A model generated the notes under the pieces. It worked only from the letters and a program-made list of their open reading frames with translations, was not told where the DNA came from and made no database searches. The position numbers and the translations under genes are program-made. Of a stretch of DNA of 64,000 nt, positions 44,881 through 54,402 are shown piece by piece. This DNA comes from Methanococcoides methylutens. GTDB lineage: Archaea > Halobacteriota > Methanosarcinia > Methanosarcinales > Methanosarcinaceae. The stretch covers positions 1 to 64,000 of the forward strand of contig NZ_JRHO01000005.1 of NCBI RefSeq assembly GCF_000765475.1, written 5' to 3'. Within the stretch, counting starts at the first letter, position 1; each line of letters begins with the position of its first letter.

Positions 44881-45194
44881 TTTTACTTCCTCTAGGCCCA
44901 GTCTCATTGTGATTTAATTAGTTTTCATTCTGCAGGGACTCTTCATTCTTCGATCTTTTTCAGGACACCATGTTTTAAATATTTTTCATGTGCTATATAT
45001 TTCTTTATGAGATTGGATTAAAATGTATTTAAAATCGATTGAATCTTCTTTTTTATCCTGGATGAATTAGGTGGCATCATATTCCCTGTTTATATGTCTG
45101 ATCAATGCATTCGATATAAAAACAAATCAATTATATGGGACTAGAGATATATTCAATAACAATATTTTAACTGAAATGCCCGTTAGTTACAGGA
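44881..45194. other. AT-rich divergent intergenic region
   Basis: About 310 bases between the lipid-kinase-like gene and the flippase-like gene. It includes the minus-strand ribosome binding site near 44885-44893 and AT-rich stretches (44983-45005, 45020-45040) that could be TATA elements. A short plus-strand frame overlapping the next gene has no recognisable content. No repeat or RNA gene seen. Confidence 0.35.
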
Positions 45195-46232
45195 ATGATT
45201 TATGTGAACAATCTAAGGAAATGGCTGTCAGTTTCGCTTCTCATAAGTGCTATTTCCATTTTTTTTGTTATGTTCTACACAGTAGATCCACAAACACTGG
45301 AACTTATCCATGATATCAGGCCGGAGTTCCTTCTGACTGCTGCATTTCTTCACTTGAGTTCCTTCATGTTCTGGGGGTTGCGGACAAAGACAATGTGCAA
45401 CTCACTAGGTTTCAGGGTGGGACTGTCGAGGTCTGTTGAGATCGTTACTTCAAGCACTTTTCTTGCATCCGTCACTCCATCATCAATTGGCGGAGAACCT
45501 TTGAGAATTCATCTGCTCAACCAGGATAGTGTGCCTGTTGGGAATGCCACTGCAGTTGTACTTGGTGAGAGGCTACTTGACGGTATACTGATCATGATGG
45601 CAGCTCCAGTTGCTTTGCACCTGTTCCGCAGGGTAATATCAACTTCCGGTCTGGACATAGTAATAATGGCTGGAGAAATAGCTCTGATACTTGTGTTCAT
45701 AATGGTCATATATGCGGTCTGGCACCCTCATCACACAAGGAAAGCCCTTAACTTTATGCTTCATCGGATCGCAGGATTCCTGGGTAAAGGAAACGACCCC
45801 CGTCTAGAAAGGATCATGAGTAAAATGGATATGGTCATCGAGGATTTCCATTACAGCATGGCCTTCTTTGTGACAAAAGGTCGTAGGGGACTGTTATTTG
45901 GTAGTATCTATACCATCCTCTTCTGGCTGGTTGAATTTGCCATGGTCCCGGTGATCCTCATGGGATTGAACCAGCCACCTTCTATCATTATCTCATTTGC
46001 TGCACAGGTCCTGTTGATGATCCTTTTGGTCATCCCGGTTACTCCGGGTTCAAGTGGTGTTGCCGAGCTTGGTGCAACTTCCCTGTTCTCGGTGTTCGTT
46101 CCCGCCTACATGGTTGGTATAGTCGTCATTGCATGGCGTGTTTTCACACTTTATATGAATCTCATTGTAGGTGGCTTTGTAAGTTTCAAAATACTCAAGG
46201 ATGCAGATTATATTCGCAACCTCATGAAATGA
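45195..46232 (+). CDS. Lysylphosphatidylglycerol synthase/UPF0104 family membrane protein
   Basis: A 345-residue integral membrane protein with about eight spans, of the flippase-like domain group (UPF0104, the membrane part of MprF; AglD-like proteins in archaea). Typical are ASVTPSSIGGEPLRIHLLNQ, VVLGERLLDGILIM and IPVTPGSSGVAELGATSLF. Only the membrane domain is present; no lysyl-transferase domain. Likely involved in translocating or handling lipid-linked sugars. Start ATG 45195 follows ACAGG but the site is weak. Confidence 0.85.
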   Translation: MIYVNNLRKWLSVSLLISAISIFFVMFYTVDPQTLELIHDIRPEFLLTAAFLHLSSFMFWGLRTKTMCNSLGFRVGLSRSVEIVTSSTFLASVTPSSIGGEPLRIHLLNQDSVPVGNATAVVLGERLLDGILIMMAAPVALHLFRRVISTSGLDIVIMAGEIALILVFIMVIYAVWHPHHTRKALNFMLHRIAGFLGKGNDPRLERIMSKMDMVIEDFHYSMAFFVTKGRRGLLFGSIYTILFWLVEFAMVPVILMGLNQPPSIIISFAAQVLLMILLVIPVTPGSSGVAELGATSLFSVFVPAYMVGIVVIAWRVFTLYMNLIVGGFVSFKILKDADYIRNLMK

Positions 46233-46367
46233 TGTCCTCGAATATTTCGAATTCTTTAATTAGTGTTTAAATAAATATTTAAACAAATAGATGAACTGGA
46301 ATACCTGAATTACCAATAACCGGAACCGATACTTGAATTAATGAACAATGCCTATGCGAGTAATATA

Positions 46368-46782
<415 letters not shown>

Positions 46783-46920
46783 AATTTATCAATTAGTCTA
46801 GCTGCTCATTCATTCATTCAATCACTAATCACTAAATCCTATATTCATCTATCAATTTGTTTATTACTTATCGATAAATATCATATCATGTATCCGCATG
46901 ATCCAATCCATGGGTGTACT

Positions 46921-48168
46921 ATGAAAAGAACTATTGTTGTCCAACGAAATGATCCGAATGCTGATACTGCTGCAAATGAGCGGAAGCTGGCAGAGCTCAA
47001 AGAGTTAGCACATGCTGCTGATTATGTGGTTGTTGGCACATTGGTGCAATCAAGATATCCTGACCGGAAGTACCAGATAGGTCGTGGCAAGGTAGATGAA
47101 CTCGCAGAGCTTGTAGAGGCTCTTGAAGCTGAGAAAGTAATTTTTAACAACCAGCTATCAACTACACAGATCTATAATATTTCCGAGACCTGCAAATGTG
47201 AAGTAATGGACAGGTTCCAGCTTATCCTTGAGATATTTGCTGCAAGGGCTACCACAAGACGTGCAAAACTGCAGGTAGAGCTTGCGAAGTTGCAATATGA
47301 GCTTCCCAAGGCGAAGGCCATTGTTTCGTTGCTGAAGAAAGAGGAACGTCCGGGTTTTATGGGTCTTGGTGGTTATGAGGATTCTTATGAGCAGGATATT
47401 AAGAAAAGGATCGTGAGGATCAGGACCGAACTTCTGCATTCATCCAAAGGGAGCGAGTCACTTCGCACTTTCAGGCATGAAAGGGGATTTTCCCTTGTAG
47501 CTCTGGCAGGTTATACGAATGCGGGCAAAAGCACCCTTTTCCAGTCACTTGTGGAGGAAGGGACAATAGTTGAGGACATGCTCTTTACGACATTATCTCC
47601 TACAACACGTTCTCTCACTATTAATTATAGAAAAATGCTTCTGACAGATACTGTTGGTTTTATCGAAGACCTCCCGCACTGGATGGTGGATGCTTTCAGG
47701 TCAACTCTTGATGAGATCTTCCTGGCTGATATCATTCTTCTTGTGGTGGATATGAGTGATCCTGTGGATGTCATAAGGCAAAAACTGGTAGTCAGCCATG
47801 ATATCTTCTGGAAAAGGACAGAGGGTGCTGTGATAGTTACTGCCCTCAACAAGACTGATCTTATTCCTTATGAAGATCTGCAGGAAAAAATGGAAGTGAT
47901 CAGTTACCTTGCTCCTGCTCCGGTCATGATATCTGCAAAATCGGGGGAAGGGCTTGGCGAACTTCAACAGCTTCTATATGAGAACCTGCCTAAATGGGAA
48001 CATTGCAGAATATCTGTCCCGATGTCCGAAGAGGGGATGTCCATGGTATCATGGCTTTATGATGAAGGCATTGTGCACACTATCGAGTACGGGGATTCCA
48101 TTCTCATGGAAATAGAAGCAAGGGATGAGATAATTCAAAAAGTAAAGCCATTCACAATTTCTTATTAA
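46921..48168 (+). CDS. hflX: GTPase HflX
   Basis: A 415-residue translational GTPase-like protein that binds the 50S ribosome and can split stalled ribosomes. The N-terminal HflX domain has YQIGRGKVDELAELVEAL, a helical linker contains TTRRAKLQVELAKLQYELPK, and the G domain shows GYTNAGKSTLF (P-loop), LFTTLSPTTR, DTVGFI and LNKTD. ATG 46921 follows GGGTGT and gives the usual KRTIVVQ start; the open frame to 46777 is non-coding leader. An AT-rich hairpin follows the stop. Confidence 0.94.
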   Translation: MKRTIVVQRNDPNADTAANERKLAELKELAHAADYVVVGTLVQSRYPDRKYQIGRGKVDELAELVEALEAEKVIFNNQLSTTQIYNISETCKCEVMDRFQLILEIFAARATTRRAKLQVELAKLQYELPKAKAIVSLLKKEERPGFMGLGGYEDSYEQDIKKRIVRIRTELLHSSKGSESLRTFRHERGFSLVALAGYTNAGKSTLFQSLVEEGTIVEDMLFTTLSPTTRSLTINYRKMLLTDTVGFIEDLPHWMVDAFRSTLDEIFLADIILLVVDMSDPVDVIRQKLVVSHDIFWKRTEGAVIVTALNKTDLIPYEDLQEKMEVISYLAPAPVMISAKSGEGLGELQQLLYENLPKWEHCRISVPMSEEGMSMVSWLYDEGIVHTIEYGDSILMEIEARDEIIQKVKPFTISY

Positions 48169-48169
48169 T

Positions 48170-48192
48170 AATATTAACATTTAGTTAATATT
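48170..48192. repeat. Perfect inverted repeat AATATTAAC/GTTAATATT
   Basis: A nine-base perfect inverted repeat with loop ATTTA, starting two bases after the hflX stop and ending 14 bases before the promoter of the candidate small RNA. It may help end hflX transcription or be a protein-binding site for the small RNA promoter. Confidence 0.5.
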
Positions 48193-48204
48193 TGTTCGTA
48201 TATG

Positions 48205-48220
48205 TGCGAAAAGTTTATAT
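48205..48220 (+). promoter_or_regulatory. BRE/TATA promoter of the candidate small RNA
   Basis: TGCGAAAAG followed by TTTATAT (48214-48220) matches the archaeal BRE plus TATA arrangement. The expected start of transcription, about 25-28 bases downstream, is 48240-48246, exactly where a long terminal stem begins. Just upstream, TTCGTATATGTGCGAA (48195-48210) has matching ends TTCG/CGAA and could be an operator. Confidence 0.55.
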
Positions 48221-48242
48221 GCAAAAAAGTCGTTTGTATAAT

Positions 48243-48328
48243 TGCGAACGGGATTCTCCATACATCCCCTAAGTACTACACCACAAATCCCCTATGTAAT
48301 CGACTTGATTCAACCCGTTCGCTTTTTA
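48243..48328 (+). ncRNA. Candidate structured small RNA
   Basis: GCGAACGGG (48244-48252) pairs perfectly with CCCGTTCGC (48314-48322), and TTTTT follows at once (48323-48327), with more T runs up to 48350. Inside, TACAT (48261-48265) can pair with ATGTA (48294-48298). Two ATCCCC motifs, at 48264-48269 and 48287-48292, lie in the enclosed region. A well-placed promoter precedes it. The interval has no credible protein: a 61-codon frame here runs straight through the stem. I recognise no known RNA family. The C-rich loops could pair with G-rich sequences in target mRNAs, which is inference. Confidence 0.6.
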
Positions 48329-48379
48329 GTCCTCCTATTTTTCTTTTTTTGACCAATTATGCAGGGCATTCTTCAAAAA

Positions 48380-48408
48380 CTTTATAACCGGAGAGAACAG
48401 CATTCTCT
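48380..48408 (+). promoter_or_regulatory. Promoter and inverted repeat of the PHP gene
   Basis: CTTTATAA (48380-48387) is a TATA box only 24 bases before the ATG at 48411, so the mRNA should be leaderless or nearly so. Between them AGAGAA (48392-48397) and TTCTCT (48403-48408) form an inverted repeat over the predicted transcript start, a plausible repressor site. Confidence 0.5.
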
Positions 48409-48410
48409 AT

Positions 48411-49088
48411 ATGCGTATTGATCTTCATGTTCACTCCTGTTTTTCAAAGGATAGCAATGCTGAAATAGACTCTATTCTTGAATTTGCAAAAAAAAATGGT
48501 CTTGACGGTGTTGCAATATGTGATCATGATACTCGGGAGGGAGGTCTTGCCTGTGCCAGAAGGGCAAGAGAGTTAGGTTCTGATATCATCGTTATCCCTG
48601 GCATTGAGGTCACCTCTTCTAAAGGACACATTCTCGTGCTTGATCCTGATGGGGACATCGAATCAGGTATGACTCCTGAGAAGACCATAGAACGTGCAAG
48701 GGAGCTTGGAGGAGTTGTGATAATACCTCATCCTTTTAAGATAACATCTCATGGTATCGGGTATGTTGAAGGTCTTGATGCTGATGCTGTGGAGGTCCTT
48801 AATTCCAGGTGTGTGACCGGTGGAGCCAATAACAAGGCAAAAAGGGTTGCAAAAGAGCTTGGTTTCCCGCAGGTGGGGGGAAGTGATTCACACGAAGCGA
48901 AGATGGTTGGTTGTTCCTATACTGAGGTAGATGCTTTGGACAGGACTGCAGAATCCGTACTCCGTGCCATACGTGAAGGCAATGTCACTTTCGGAGGTCG
49001 CAGAACTCCTGCTTCCTATGTTATCAAACAAATGATAGTTGGTAAAATAAAAAAAGCGAAGCTTGCCTTAGGAATTCGAACCGGATAA
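48411..49088 (+). CDS. PHP-domain metal-dependent phosphoesterase
   Basis: A 225-residue PHP protein. Metal ligands are visible in RIDLHVHSCFSKDS at the N terminus, AICDHDTREGG near 40, PGIEVTS, IIPHPFK near 105, and VGGSDSHEAKMVG near 163. Such stand-alone PHP proteins hydrolyse phosphate esters, for example nucleotides or oligonucleotides. The last 25 residues are basic. The leaderless promoter suggests translation without a Shine-Dalgarno site; none is seen. Confidence 0.9.
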   Translation: MRIDLHVHSCFSKDSNAEIDSILEFAKKNGLDGVAICDHDTREGGLACARRARELGSDIIVIPGIEVTSSKGHILVLDPDGDIESGMTPEKTIERARELGGVVIIPHPFKITSHGIGYVEGLDADAVEVLNSRCVTGGANNKAKRVAKELGFPQVGGSDSHEAKMVGCSYTEVDALDRTAESVLRAIREGNVTFGGRRTPASYVIKQMIVGKIKKAKLALGIRTG

Positions 49089-49162
49089 TTTGAGATACAA
49101 TTGCGATCATTATCAGAGCTCTTACTATTCTTTATCCCAACATAAAATTATATGCCAGCCAA

Positions 49163-50185
49163 TTATTCCTGAATATATTCTTCATTGAACATCTTTAATA
49201 CCAAAAGGAATGTTGATATCAAAAGTGGTCCTACTACGATACCTATGATCCCGAAGAGATAGATGCCCACAAATATTCCCAACAGGGATACAAAGGGGTG
49301 CATTGCTCCTACTTTTTTCTGAATTAAAGGCCTGAGGACATTATCGATATTGCTGATAATAATGCCTACTACAAGTATTGCAATACCTGCAACATAGTTC
49401 TTTAATGCAAGTTGTATGATGGCTGCAGGGATCCAAACAAGGGGGGCACCGACCACTGGCAAAAATGACAGTATCGCAGTGACAGCTCCCCAGAGTGTTG
49501 CTCCTTGTATTCCCATTGCATAGAAGGTCAGGCCAATGAGAGTTCCCTGAAGGAGTGCTATTAGAAGTGTGGCAATGAGGGTGGACTGTATGACGTTCTT
49601 GAGCTCTCTTAGAATTATCTCCGTGTTCCTATTATTGAATGGGACAAATTCCTTGAGCTTATCATCAAAACCTGTGTTAGTGGACGTGAACAGGTAGTAT
49701 AGTAAGAAGAACATGATGGTGAGGGAGATTATCTGACCGCTGATATTCTGCAGTGCTGATAAGATATACTTGCTAGTGTATGTACCTACAGTGGATGCGA
49801 TGTTGACCACCTTTTCCTGGATGTCCAGGTCAGGTGCTATCTCATTCAGGTAGTTTATGTTCTCTGTGATGTCAACATAGCTAATGTTGGTGGCAATGCT
49901 GCTGATGACAATTTCGAGCTCTCCTACGATAGAAACGAACAGGAAATAAAGTGGTATGAGTACCAGTATTATTGACATCATCATCACGGAAAGCGCAGAT
50001 GCATCCTTGCGTAGTTTGAATCGCTCTGTAAGCAGGCAATATACCGGTTTGAATATTACATAAAGGATAAAAGCTCCCAGAAAAGCATTGATGTAGGGTA
50101 GCAGTGCATAGCTTAGCACGATCGCAAGTATGATTATACATAGGAGTGCTAAAACCATCTTTACAGATCGTTCTTTTCTCATCAT
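49163..50185 (-). CDS. AI-2E family transporter (PerM-like membrane protein)
   Basis: A 340-residue membrane protein with about eight spans of the UPF0118/AI-2E transporter family. FLPVVGAPLVWIPAAIIQLAL and the C-terminal IGIVVGPLLISTFLLVL are typical, as are two adjacent N-terminal spans (MVLALLCIIILAIVLSYALL). Members export autoinducer-2 or act as Na+/H+ antiporters; the substrate cannot be told here. It is downstream of the sensor-kinase-like gene on the same strand, 73 bases away. Confidence 0.88.
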   Translation of the reverse strand: MMRKERSVKMVLALLCIIILAIVLSYALLPYINAFLGAFILYVIFKPVYCLLTERFKLRKDASALSVMMMSIILVLIPLYFLFVSIVGELEIVISSIATNISYVDITENINYLNEIAPDLDIQEKVVNIASTVGTYTSKYILSALQNISGQIISLTIMFFLLYYLFTSTNTGFDDKLKEFVPFNNRNTEIILRELKNVIQSTLIATLLIALLQGTLIGLTFYAMGIQGATLWGAVTAILSFLPVVGAPLVWIPAAIIQLALKNYVAGIAILVVGIIISNIDNVLRPLIQKKVGAMHPFVSLLGIFVGIYLFGIIGIVVGPLLISTFLLVLKMFNEEYIQE

Positions 50186-50258
50186 AATTAATCCAGTCTG
50201 ATTATATTTATAGTGTTCGAACAGAAAAAAAGGAAGTAAGCGATGAAATGACCCCGTG

Positions 50259-51776
50259 TCAAACTGGAAGTATGATTATGAATGTTGTGCCAACTCCTTC
50301 CTCACTTTCCACAAAGATCTCTCCCATATGTGCTTCAACGATCTTCTTACAAATGTGCAATCCTACGCCAGTACCGCCATATTTTCTTCGGGTCGATCCG
50401 TCTACCTGATAGAAACTGCTGAATATATTCGGTAAAAGTTCCTTTGGAATACCGATACCTGTGTCTTTTATCTTGATCTCTAAAGTATCATCGTAGGTTG
50501 AGGCAGAAAATATGATCTTTCCTTTAGAAGGTGTAAATTTTATTGCATTATCCAGAAGGTGAGTAAACATCCGTTCCAGATGTTCGATGTCTCCCAGGAT
50601 TGCAGGAAGGGTTTTTGGAACATGATTTTCAATTGTCAGTTCCTTCTTTTCTACATATAAGGCCCGATCTTCAATGATGTCCTCAATAAGTCTTGCAGGA
50701 TAAAGTGGTATTATATTATACTTTATGTTCTGATTGCGTTCTCCACTTACGTATAGGAGAGAGTCAATCAGATGTCGAAGCCTCTCTGAATTCCTGAGAA
50801 CCGCATCCAGTGCATTTTTTTGGGAATCATTTATTGTCCCCAGCTTCTCTTCCATTAATAGTTCGCAGAAACCTTTTATGGATATAAGTGGCGTCCTGAG
50901 CTCATAATTAAGATTTGTCAGGAACTGGTCCTTTATATTATCGAGTAGCTTAAGTTCCGTGTTCGCCTCTTCCATTGCTTTTTCTGCAAGCTTTCTCTCT
51001 GTGATGTCATCGCCAGAACTGATGGTTCCCACGATGTTCATTTCGTCGTCCCGAAGTACTACGTCGTGCCAGAGTACCCATTTTTCATCTTTATTTTTGG
51101 TAATGATAGGCTTTTCCGAGAACTCCGGAGGTTCAATGGTACCATTAATAACTCCTAGATACCCTTTCTTTATGTCATCTCTGATGTATTCCGGTACGAA
51201 AACATCGAACCAGTTCTTTCCCATTACCTCATCTTTTGAGTAACCAAGAATATCACAGGCTTTCTGGTTCACAAGAGTAACTCTGAAGTTCCTGTCAACA
51301 ACTCCGATGATCGAACCTGCGACATCAATATATCTTTGTACCTGGTCCCTTTCTTTGACAAGCTCTTCATGAAGATGGCGCATTCGAAGAAGTGAACGTA
51401 CTCTCGTGGTAAGTTCCAGTTCGTCAACAGGTTCTATAAGGATCTCATCAGCATTTTCCTTGATAGCAGCTTTCCTCTCTTCATTTTCGAGAAGGGAAGT
51501 AACCATAATTACAGGCAATAGCTTGTTTTGGAGCTTTCTCTTTATTTCCTTGCATATATCTTGCCCTTCTATATCGGGTAGGTTGTTGCCAAGAAGAATA
51601 AGTTCGGGATTTTCTTTTTCTACTAGGTCAAGAGCTTCATTGCCTTTTGCAGCTCTTATTATGTCGTAGTCGGCTGAAAGAACAAGGCCCAAGCTTTCAA
51701 CATCAGGATCATTTGCTTCTACAACAAGGATCTTTGATTTCTTGTTTTCGCTATGTTCCCTGGTATTTGTCTTCAT
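50259..51776 (-). CDS. Degenerate receiver-PAS-histidine kinase protein
   Basis: A 505-residue cytoplasmic protein: receiver-like domain (about 14-130), PAS domain (about 145-262), dimerisation helix (about 275-345) and ATPase domain (390-505). The ATPase is intact, with N410 in HLLDNAIKFT, DTGIGI at 438-443 and GGTGVGL at 467-473. Two phosphotransfer residues are missing. In the H-box NLNYELRTPL the histidine is Tyr291 (codon 50904-50906). In the receiver ILLGNNLPD the phosphoacceptor aspartate is Gly63, and the conserved Lys is Glu115. It may work by ATP binding and dimer contacts rather than phosphotransfer. No response regulator gene is adjacent. Confidence 0.88.
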   Translation of the reverse strand: MKTNTREHSENKKSKILVVEANDPDVESLGLVLSADYDIIRAAKGNEALDLVEKENPELILLGNNLPDIEGQDICKEIKRKLQNKLLPVIMVTSLLENEERKAAIKENADEILIEPVDELELTTRVRSLLRMRHLHEELVKERDQVQRYIDVAGSIIGVVDRNFRVTLVNQKACDILGYSKDEVMGKNWFDVFVPEYIRDDIKKGYLGVINGTIEPPEFSEKPIITKNKDEKWVLWHDVVLRDDEMNIVGTISSGDDITERKLAEKAMEEANTELKLLDNIKDQFLTNLNYELRTPLISIKGFCELLMEEKLGTINDSQKNALDAVLRNSERLRHLIDSLLYVSGERNQNIKYNIIPLYPARLIEDIIEDRALYVEKKELTIENHVPKTLPAILGDIEHLERMFTHLLDNAIKFTPSKGKIIFSASTYDDTLEIKIKDTGIGIPKELLPNIFSSFYQVDGSTRRKYGGTGVGLHICKKIVEAHMGEIFVESEEGVGTTFIIILPV

Positions 51777-51902
51777 TAATGCTCCTGTGGGGTTCCATCA
51801 ATTGGATTGTATTACCGTAAATAAAAATGTATAATAAGGTTATGGTCGTTCTTTTGGTTTGAACGAACTATTATCTCAAAATTTTGATAAATACAACACA
51901 TA

Positions 51903-53039
51903 TTACTTGAGAATTCCTATGTTCTCTTTCTTGATCACGTGATCGTAGTTCTTGTATCCAAGGATGTCTGCTATTACATTCGTTTGTTTACCCTTGATGG
52001 CTTCAAGCTCTTCGGAGGTGTAGTCTGTGATACCTTTTCCAAATACTTCTCCATCACATTCCAGTTTTACTATGTCGCCTCTGTCAAAGCTGCCGATGAT
52101 CTCGACAACGCCGGATGGGAGCAGACTCATACTGTTAGTGAGGGCATCTTTTGCTCCATGATCGACTATGATGGTTCCGGATGCTTTTCCAAGTATTATC
52201 CATCGTATCCTGTTCTTGTGAACGTACTGGTTTGCAAGGAAGAGTGTTCCGATAGTTTCTCCGGCAAGTATTCTGCTAATGCCATTATCCACATTGCTAT
52301 TGGCAATTACCATGTAGCAGCCGGCCATATTGCAGATCTTTGCAGCTGCTATTTTAGTGCGCATGCCTCCAACACCTTTCATGCTGGTAGGGCTTCCGCC
52401 ATAGCTTTCGATGGTAGGTGTGATCTCTTCCACGGTATTCAATAGTACTGCATCATCATGTCTTTTTGGGTTCTTATTGAACAGTCCGTCGATATCGGTC
52501 AGCAGTATCAACAGGTCAGCTTCGGTCTTACTTGCAACCATTGCTGAAAGTTTGTCGTTATCGCCAAGTGTTGCTTCGATCTCATGAACGCAGATCGGAT
52601 CATTCTCATTGATGATCGGGATAACGCCGTAGCTTAAAAGTGTGGAGATACTGTTCCTCAGGTTCAGGTACGTTAATCTGTTAGTGAAAGAATCGTATGT
52701 CAGGAGTATCTGCGCTACGTTAAGGTCATGCTTGTGGAAAGCTTCCGTCCAGTGTTGCATCAATACTCCTTGTCCGACAGCGGCAGCTGCCTGGCGCACG
52801 GGTATCTCCTTTGGGCGACAGTTCAGGTTCAGGATCTCTATGCCAATTCCAATTGAACCGGAACTGACCAGTATTACCTGCTTCCCTGCATTATGCAGCT
52901 CAGAGACCTGTTCTGCAACCTTTTCCATAAATTCAGTATTAAGGCTTCCATCTTCCTTGCTGATCGAAGTTGTACCTAACTTGATGACTATTTTCTTAGC
53001 ATCACCTAGTATCTGTTGCCTGTTGATCAAAGCGGACAC
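51903..53039 (-). CDS. proB: Glutamate 5-kinase (ProB) with PUA domain
   Basis: A 378-residue enzyme phosphorylating glutamate in proline synthesis. The kinase domain has KIVIKLGTTSISKEDGSL, VSSGSIGIGIEIL, INENDPICVHEIEATLGDNDKLSAMVA and GVGGMRTKIAAAKI. The C-terminal PUA domain (about 285-378) includes GAKDALTNSMSLLPSGVVEIIGSFDRGD. Thirteen bases after proA, so the two form an operon. The product is unstable and is passed to ProA. proC is not in the window. Confidence 0.96.
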   Translation of the reverse strand: MSALINRQQILGDAKKIVIKLGTTSISKEDGSLNTEFMEKVAEQVSELHNAGKQVILVSSGSIGIGIEILNLNCRPKEIPVRQAAAAVGQGVLMQHWTEAFHKHDLNVAQILLTYDSFTNRLTYLNLRNSISTLLSYGVIPIINENDPICVHEIEATLGDNDKLSAMVASKTEADLLILLTDIDGLFNKNPKRHDDAVLLNTVEEITPTIESYGGSPTSMKGVGGMRTKIAAAKICNMAGCYMVIANSNVDNGISRILAGETIGTLFLANQYVHKNRIRWIILGKASGTIIVDHGAKDALTNSMSLLPSGVVEIIGSFDRGDIVKLECDGEVFGKGITDYTSEELEAIKGKQTNVIADILGYKNYDHVIKKENIGILK

Positions 53040-53052
53040 CTTTTTGTTATTA

Positions 53053-54402
53053 TCAGTTGTTCAAAGCATCAGATAGTTTTTTATCGATCACTCTGTGGGT
53101 AAATGGCTTTGGCTCATCTCCTGCATAATCGGAAACCTTGTCCCCATTACCCAACAATACATATTTGTAAATGACAAGTCCTTCCATTCCTACCGGACCA
53201 CGTGAATGTATCTTGTTAGTGCTAATACCGACCTCTGCACCTTTGCCATAGCGGAACCCATCTGCAAACCTGGTGGATGCATTCACCATAACACTTGATG
53301 AGTCCACAAGATCGATGAACTGCTTTCGTTTTGCTGCATCTTCTGTGATGATCGCATCTGTGTGGTGTGATCCATAGCGGTTGATATGGTTTATCGCCTG
53401 TTCAATGGTGTCAACGAGTTTTACTGAAAGGATCAGTTCATTGTATTCTGTTTTCCAGTCTTCATCGGTTGCCCTTTTGATGTTCTTCAGGCCAAGGTTT
53501 TCTGCAATGGCGTATGACTCCTCATCAAAACGAAGCTCAACGTCTGCTTCATCATACCTTTTCATCATTTCTGGCATGAAGTCCTCGGCGATCTCTTTGT
53601 TTATGAGCAGTGTTTCCATGGCGTTGCATACTGCAGGGTACTGTACTTTTGAGTCAAAGCATACATCATACGCTTTGTCCATATCAGCACTTGTGTCCAC
53701 ATAGACGTGACATATCCCATCTGCATGACCGAGTACCGATATCTTTGTATTGTCCTGTATATATTTCACGAATTCGTTAGAACCGCGTGGGATGAGGAGG
53801 TCAATATAATCATCAAGTGCGAGGAGGTTCATGACCTCTTCTCTTGTTTCCATGAGCTGGAATGCACCTTTTGGTATTCCTTCGATGTTCTCCATTGCCT
53901 TGACGAGTATGTCGAATATTGTACGGTTAGAGTTCAATGCTTCACTACCACCTTTGAATATGGTGGCGTTTCCACTCTTGAGGCAAAGTGACATGATCTG
54001 CGGAACAACATCCGGGCGTGACTCGAAAATAACTCCTATAAGTCCGATAGGGCAACTCACCTGATAAAGGTCCAGGCCAGTATCAAGCTCAAGTGTTTTC
54101 ATTGTTTTACCGGAAGGGTCCTCAAGTTTGATAACATCGCGAATACCGCTGATCATTCCGTCGATCTTCGAATTGCTGACCTTAAGGCGATCTACAAGTG
54201 CCTGTGAGAGTTTACCTTCAGCCTTCATTCTCCCGGCTTCTTCGAGGTCAGCGCCGTTTGTTTCTATTATTCTATCGCGGTTTTCGTCAAGTGCATTGGC
54301 CATGGCTTCAAGAGCTCTGTCCTTTGTCTGAGTGTCTACACTTGCAAGTGTAATGGATGCCATTTTTGCTTCCATTACTTTCTTTTCTATCTCTGTAACC
54401 AT
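53053..54402 (-). CDS. proA: Gamma-glutamyl phosphate reductase (ProA)
   Basis: A 449-residue NADPH-dependent aldehyde-dehydrogenase-like enzyme reducing glutamyl phosphate to the semialdehyde. FESRPDVVPQIMSLCLKSGNA and PRGSNEFVKYIQDNTKISVLGHADG are diagnostic, and the catalytic Cys is in KVQYPAVCNAMETLL. The C-terminal part has ASTRFADGFRYGKGAEVGIST. AGGGGATCAC (minus strand) precedes the ATG. First gene of proAB. Confidence 0.96.
   Translation of the reverse strand: MVTEIEKKVMEAKMASITLASVDTQTKDRALEAMANALDENRDRIIETNGADLEEAGRMKAEGKLSQALVDRLKVSNSKIDGMISGIRDVIKLEDPSGKTMKTLELDTGLDLYQVSCPIGLIGVIFESRPDVVPQIMSLCLKSGNATIFKGGSEALNSNRTIFDILVKAMENIEGIPKGAFQLMETREEVMNLLALDDYIDLLIPRGSNEFVKYIQDNTKISVLGHADGICHVYVDTSADMDKAYDVCFDSKVQYPAVCNAMETLLINKEIAEDFMPEMMKRYDEADVELRFDEESYAIAENLGLKNIKRATDEDWKTEYNELILSVKLVDTIEQAINHINRYGSHHTDAIITEDAAKRKQFIDLVDSSSVMVNASTRFADGFRYGKGAEVGISTNKIHSRGPVGMEGLVIYKYVLLGNGDKVSDYAGDEPKPFTHRVIDKKLSDALNN

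Noticed and set aside
48202..48387. 61-codon protein upstream of the PHP gene
   Set aside because: The frame covers the promoter, both stem arms and the T-tract of the candidate RNA, has no ribosome site and resembles no protein.
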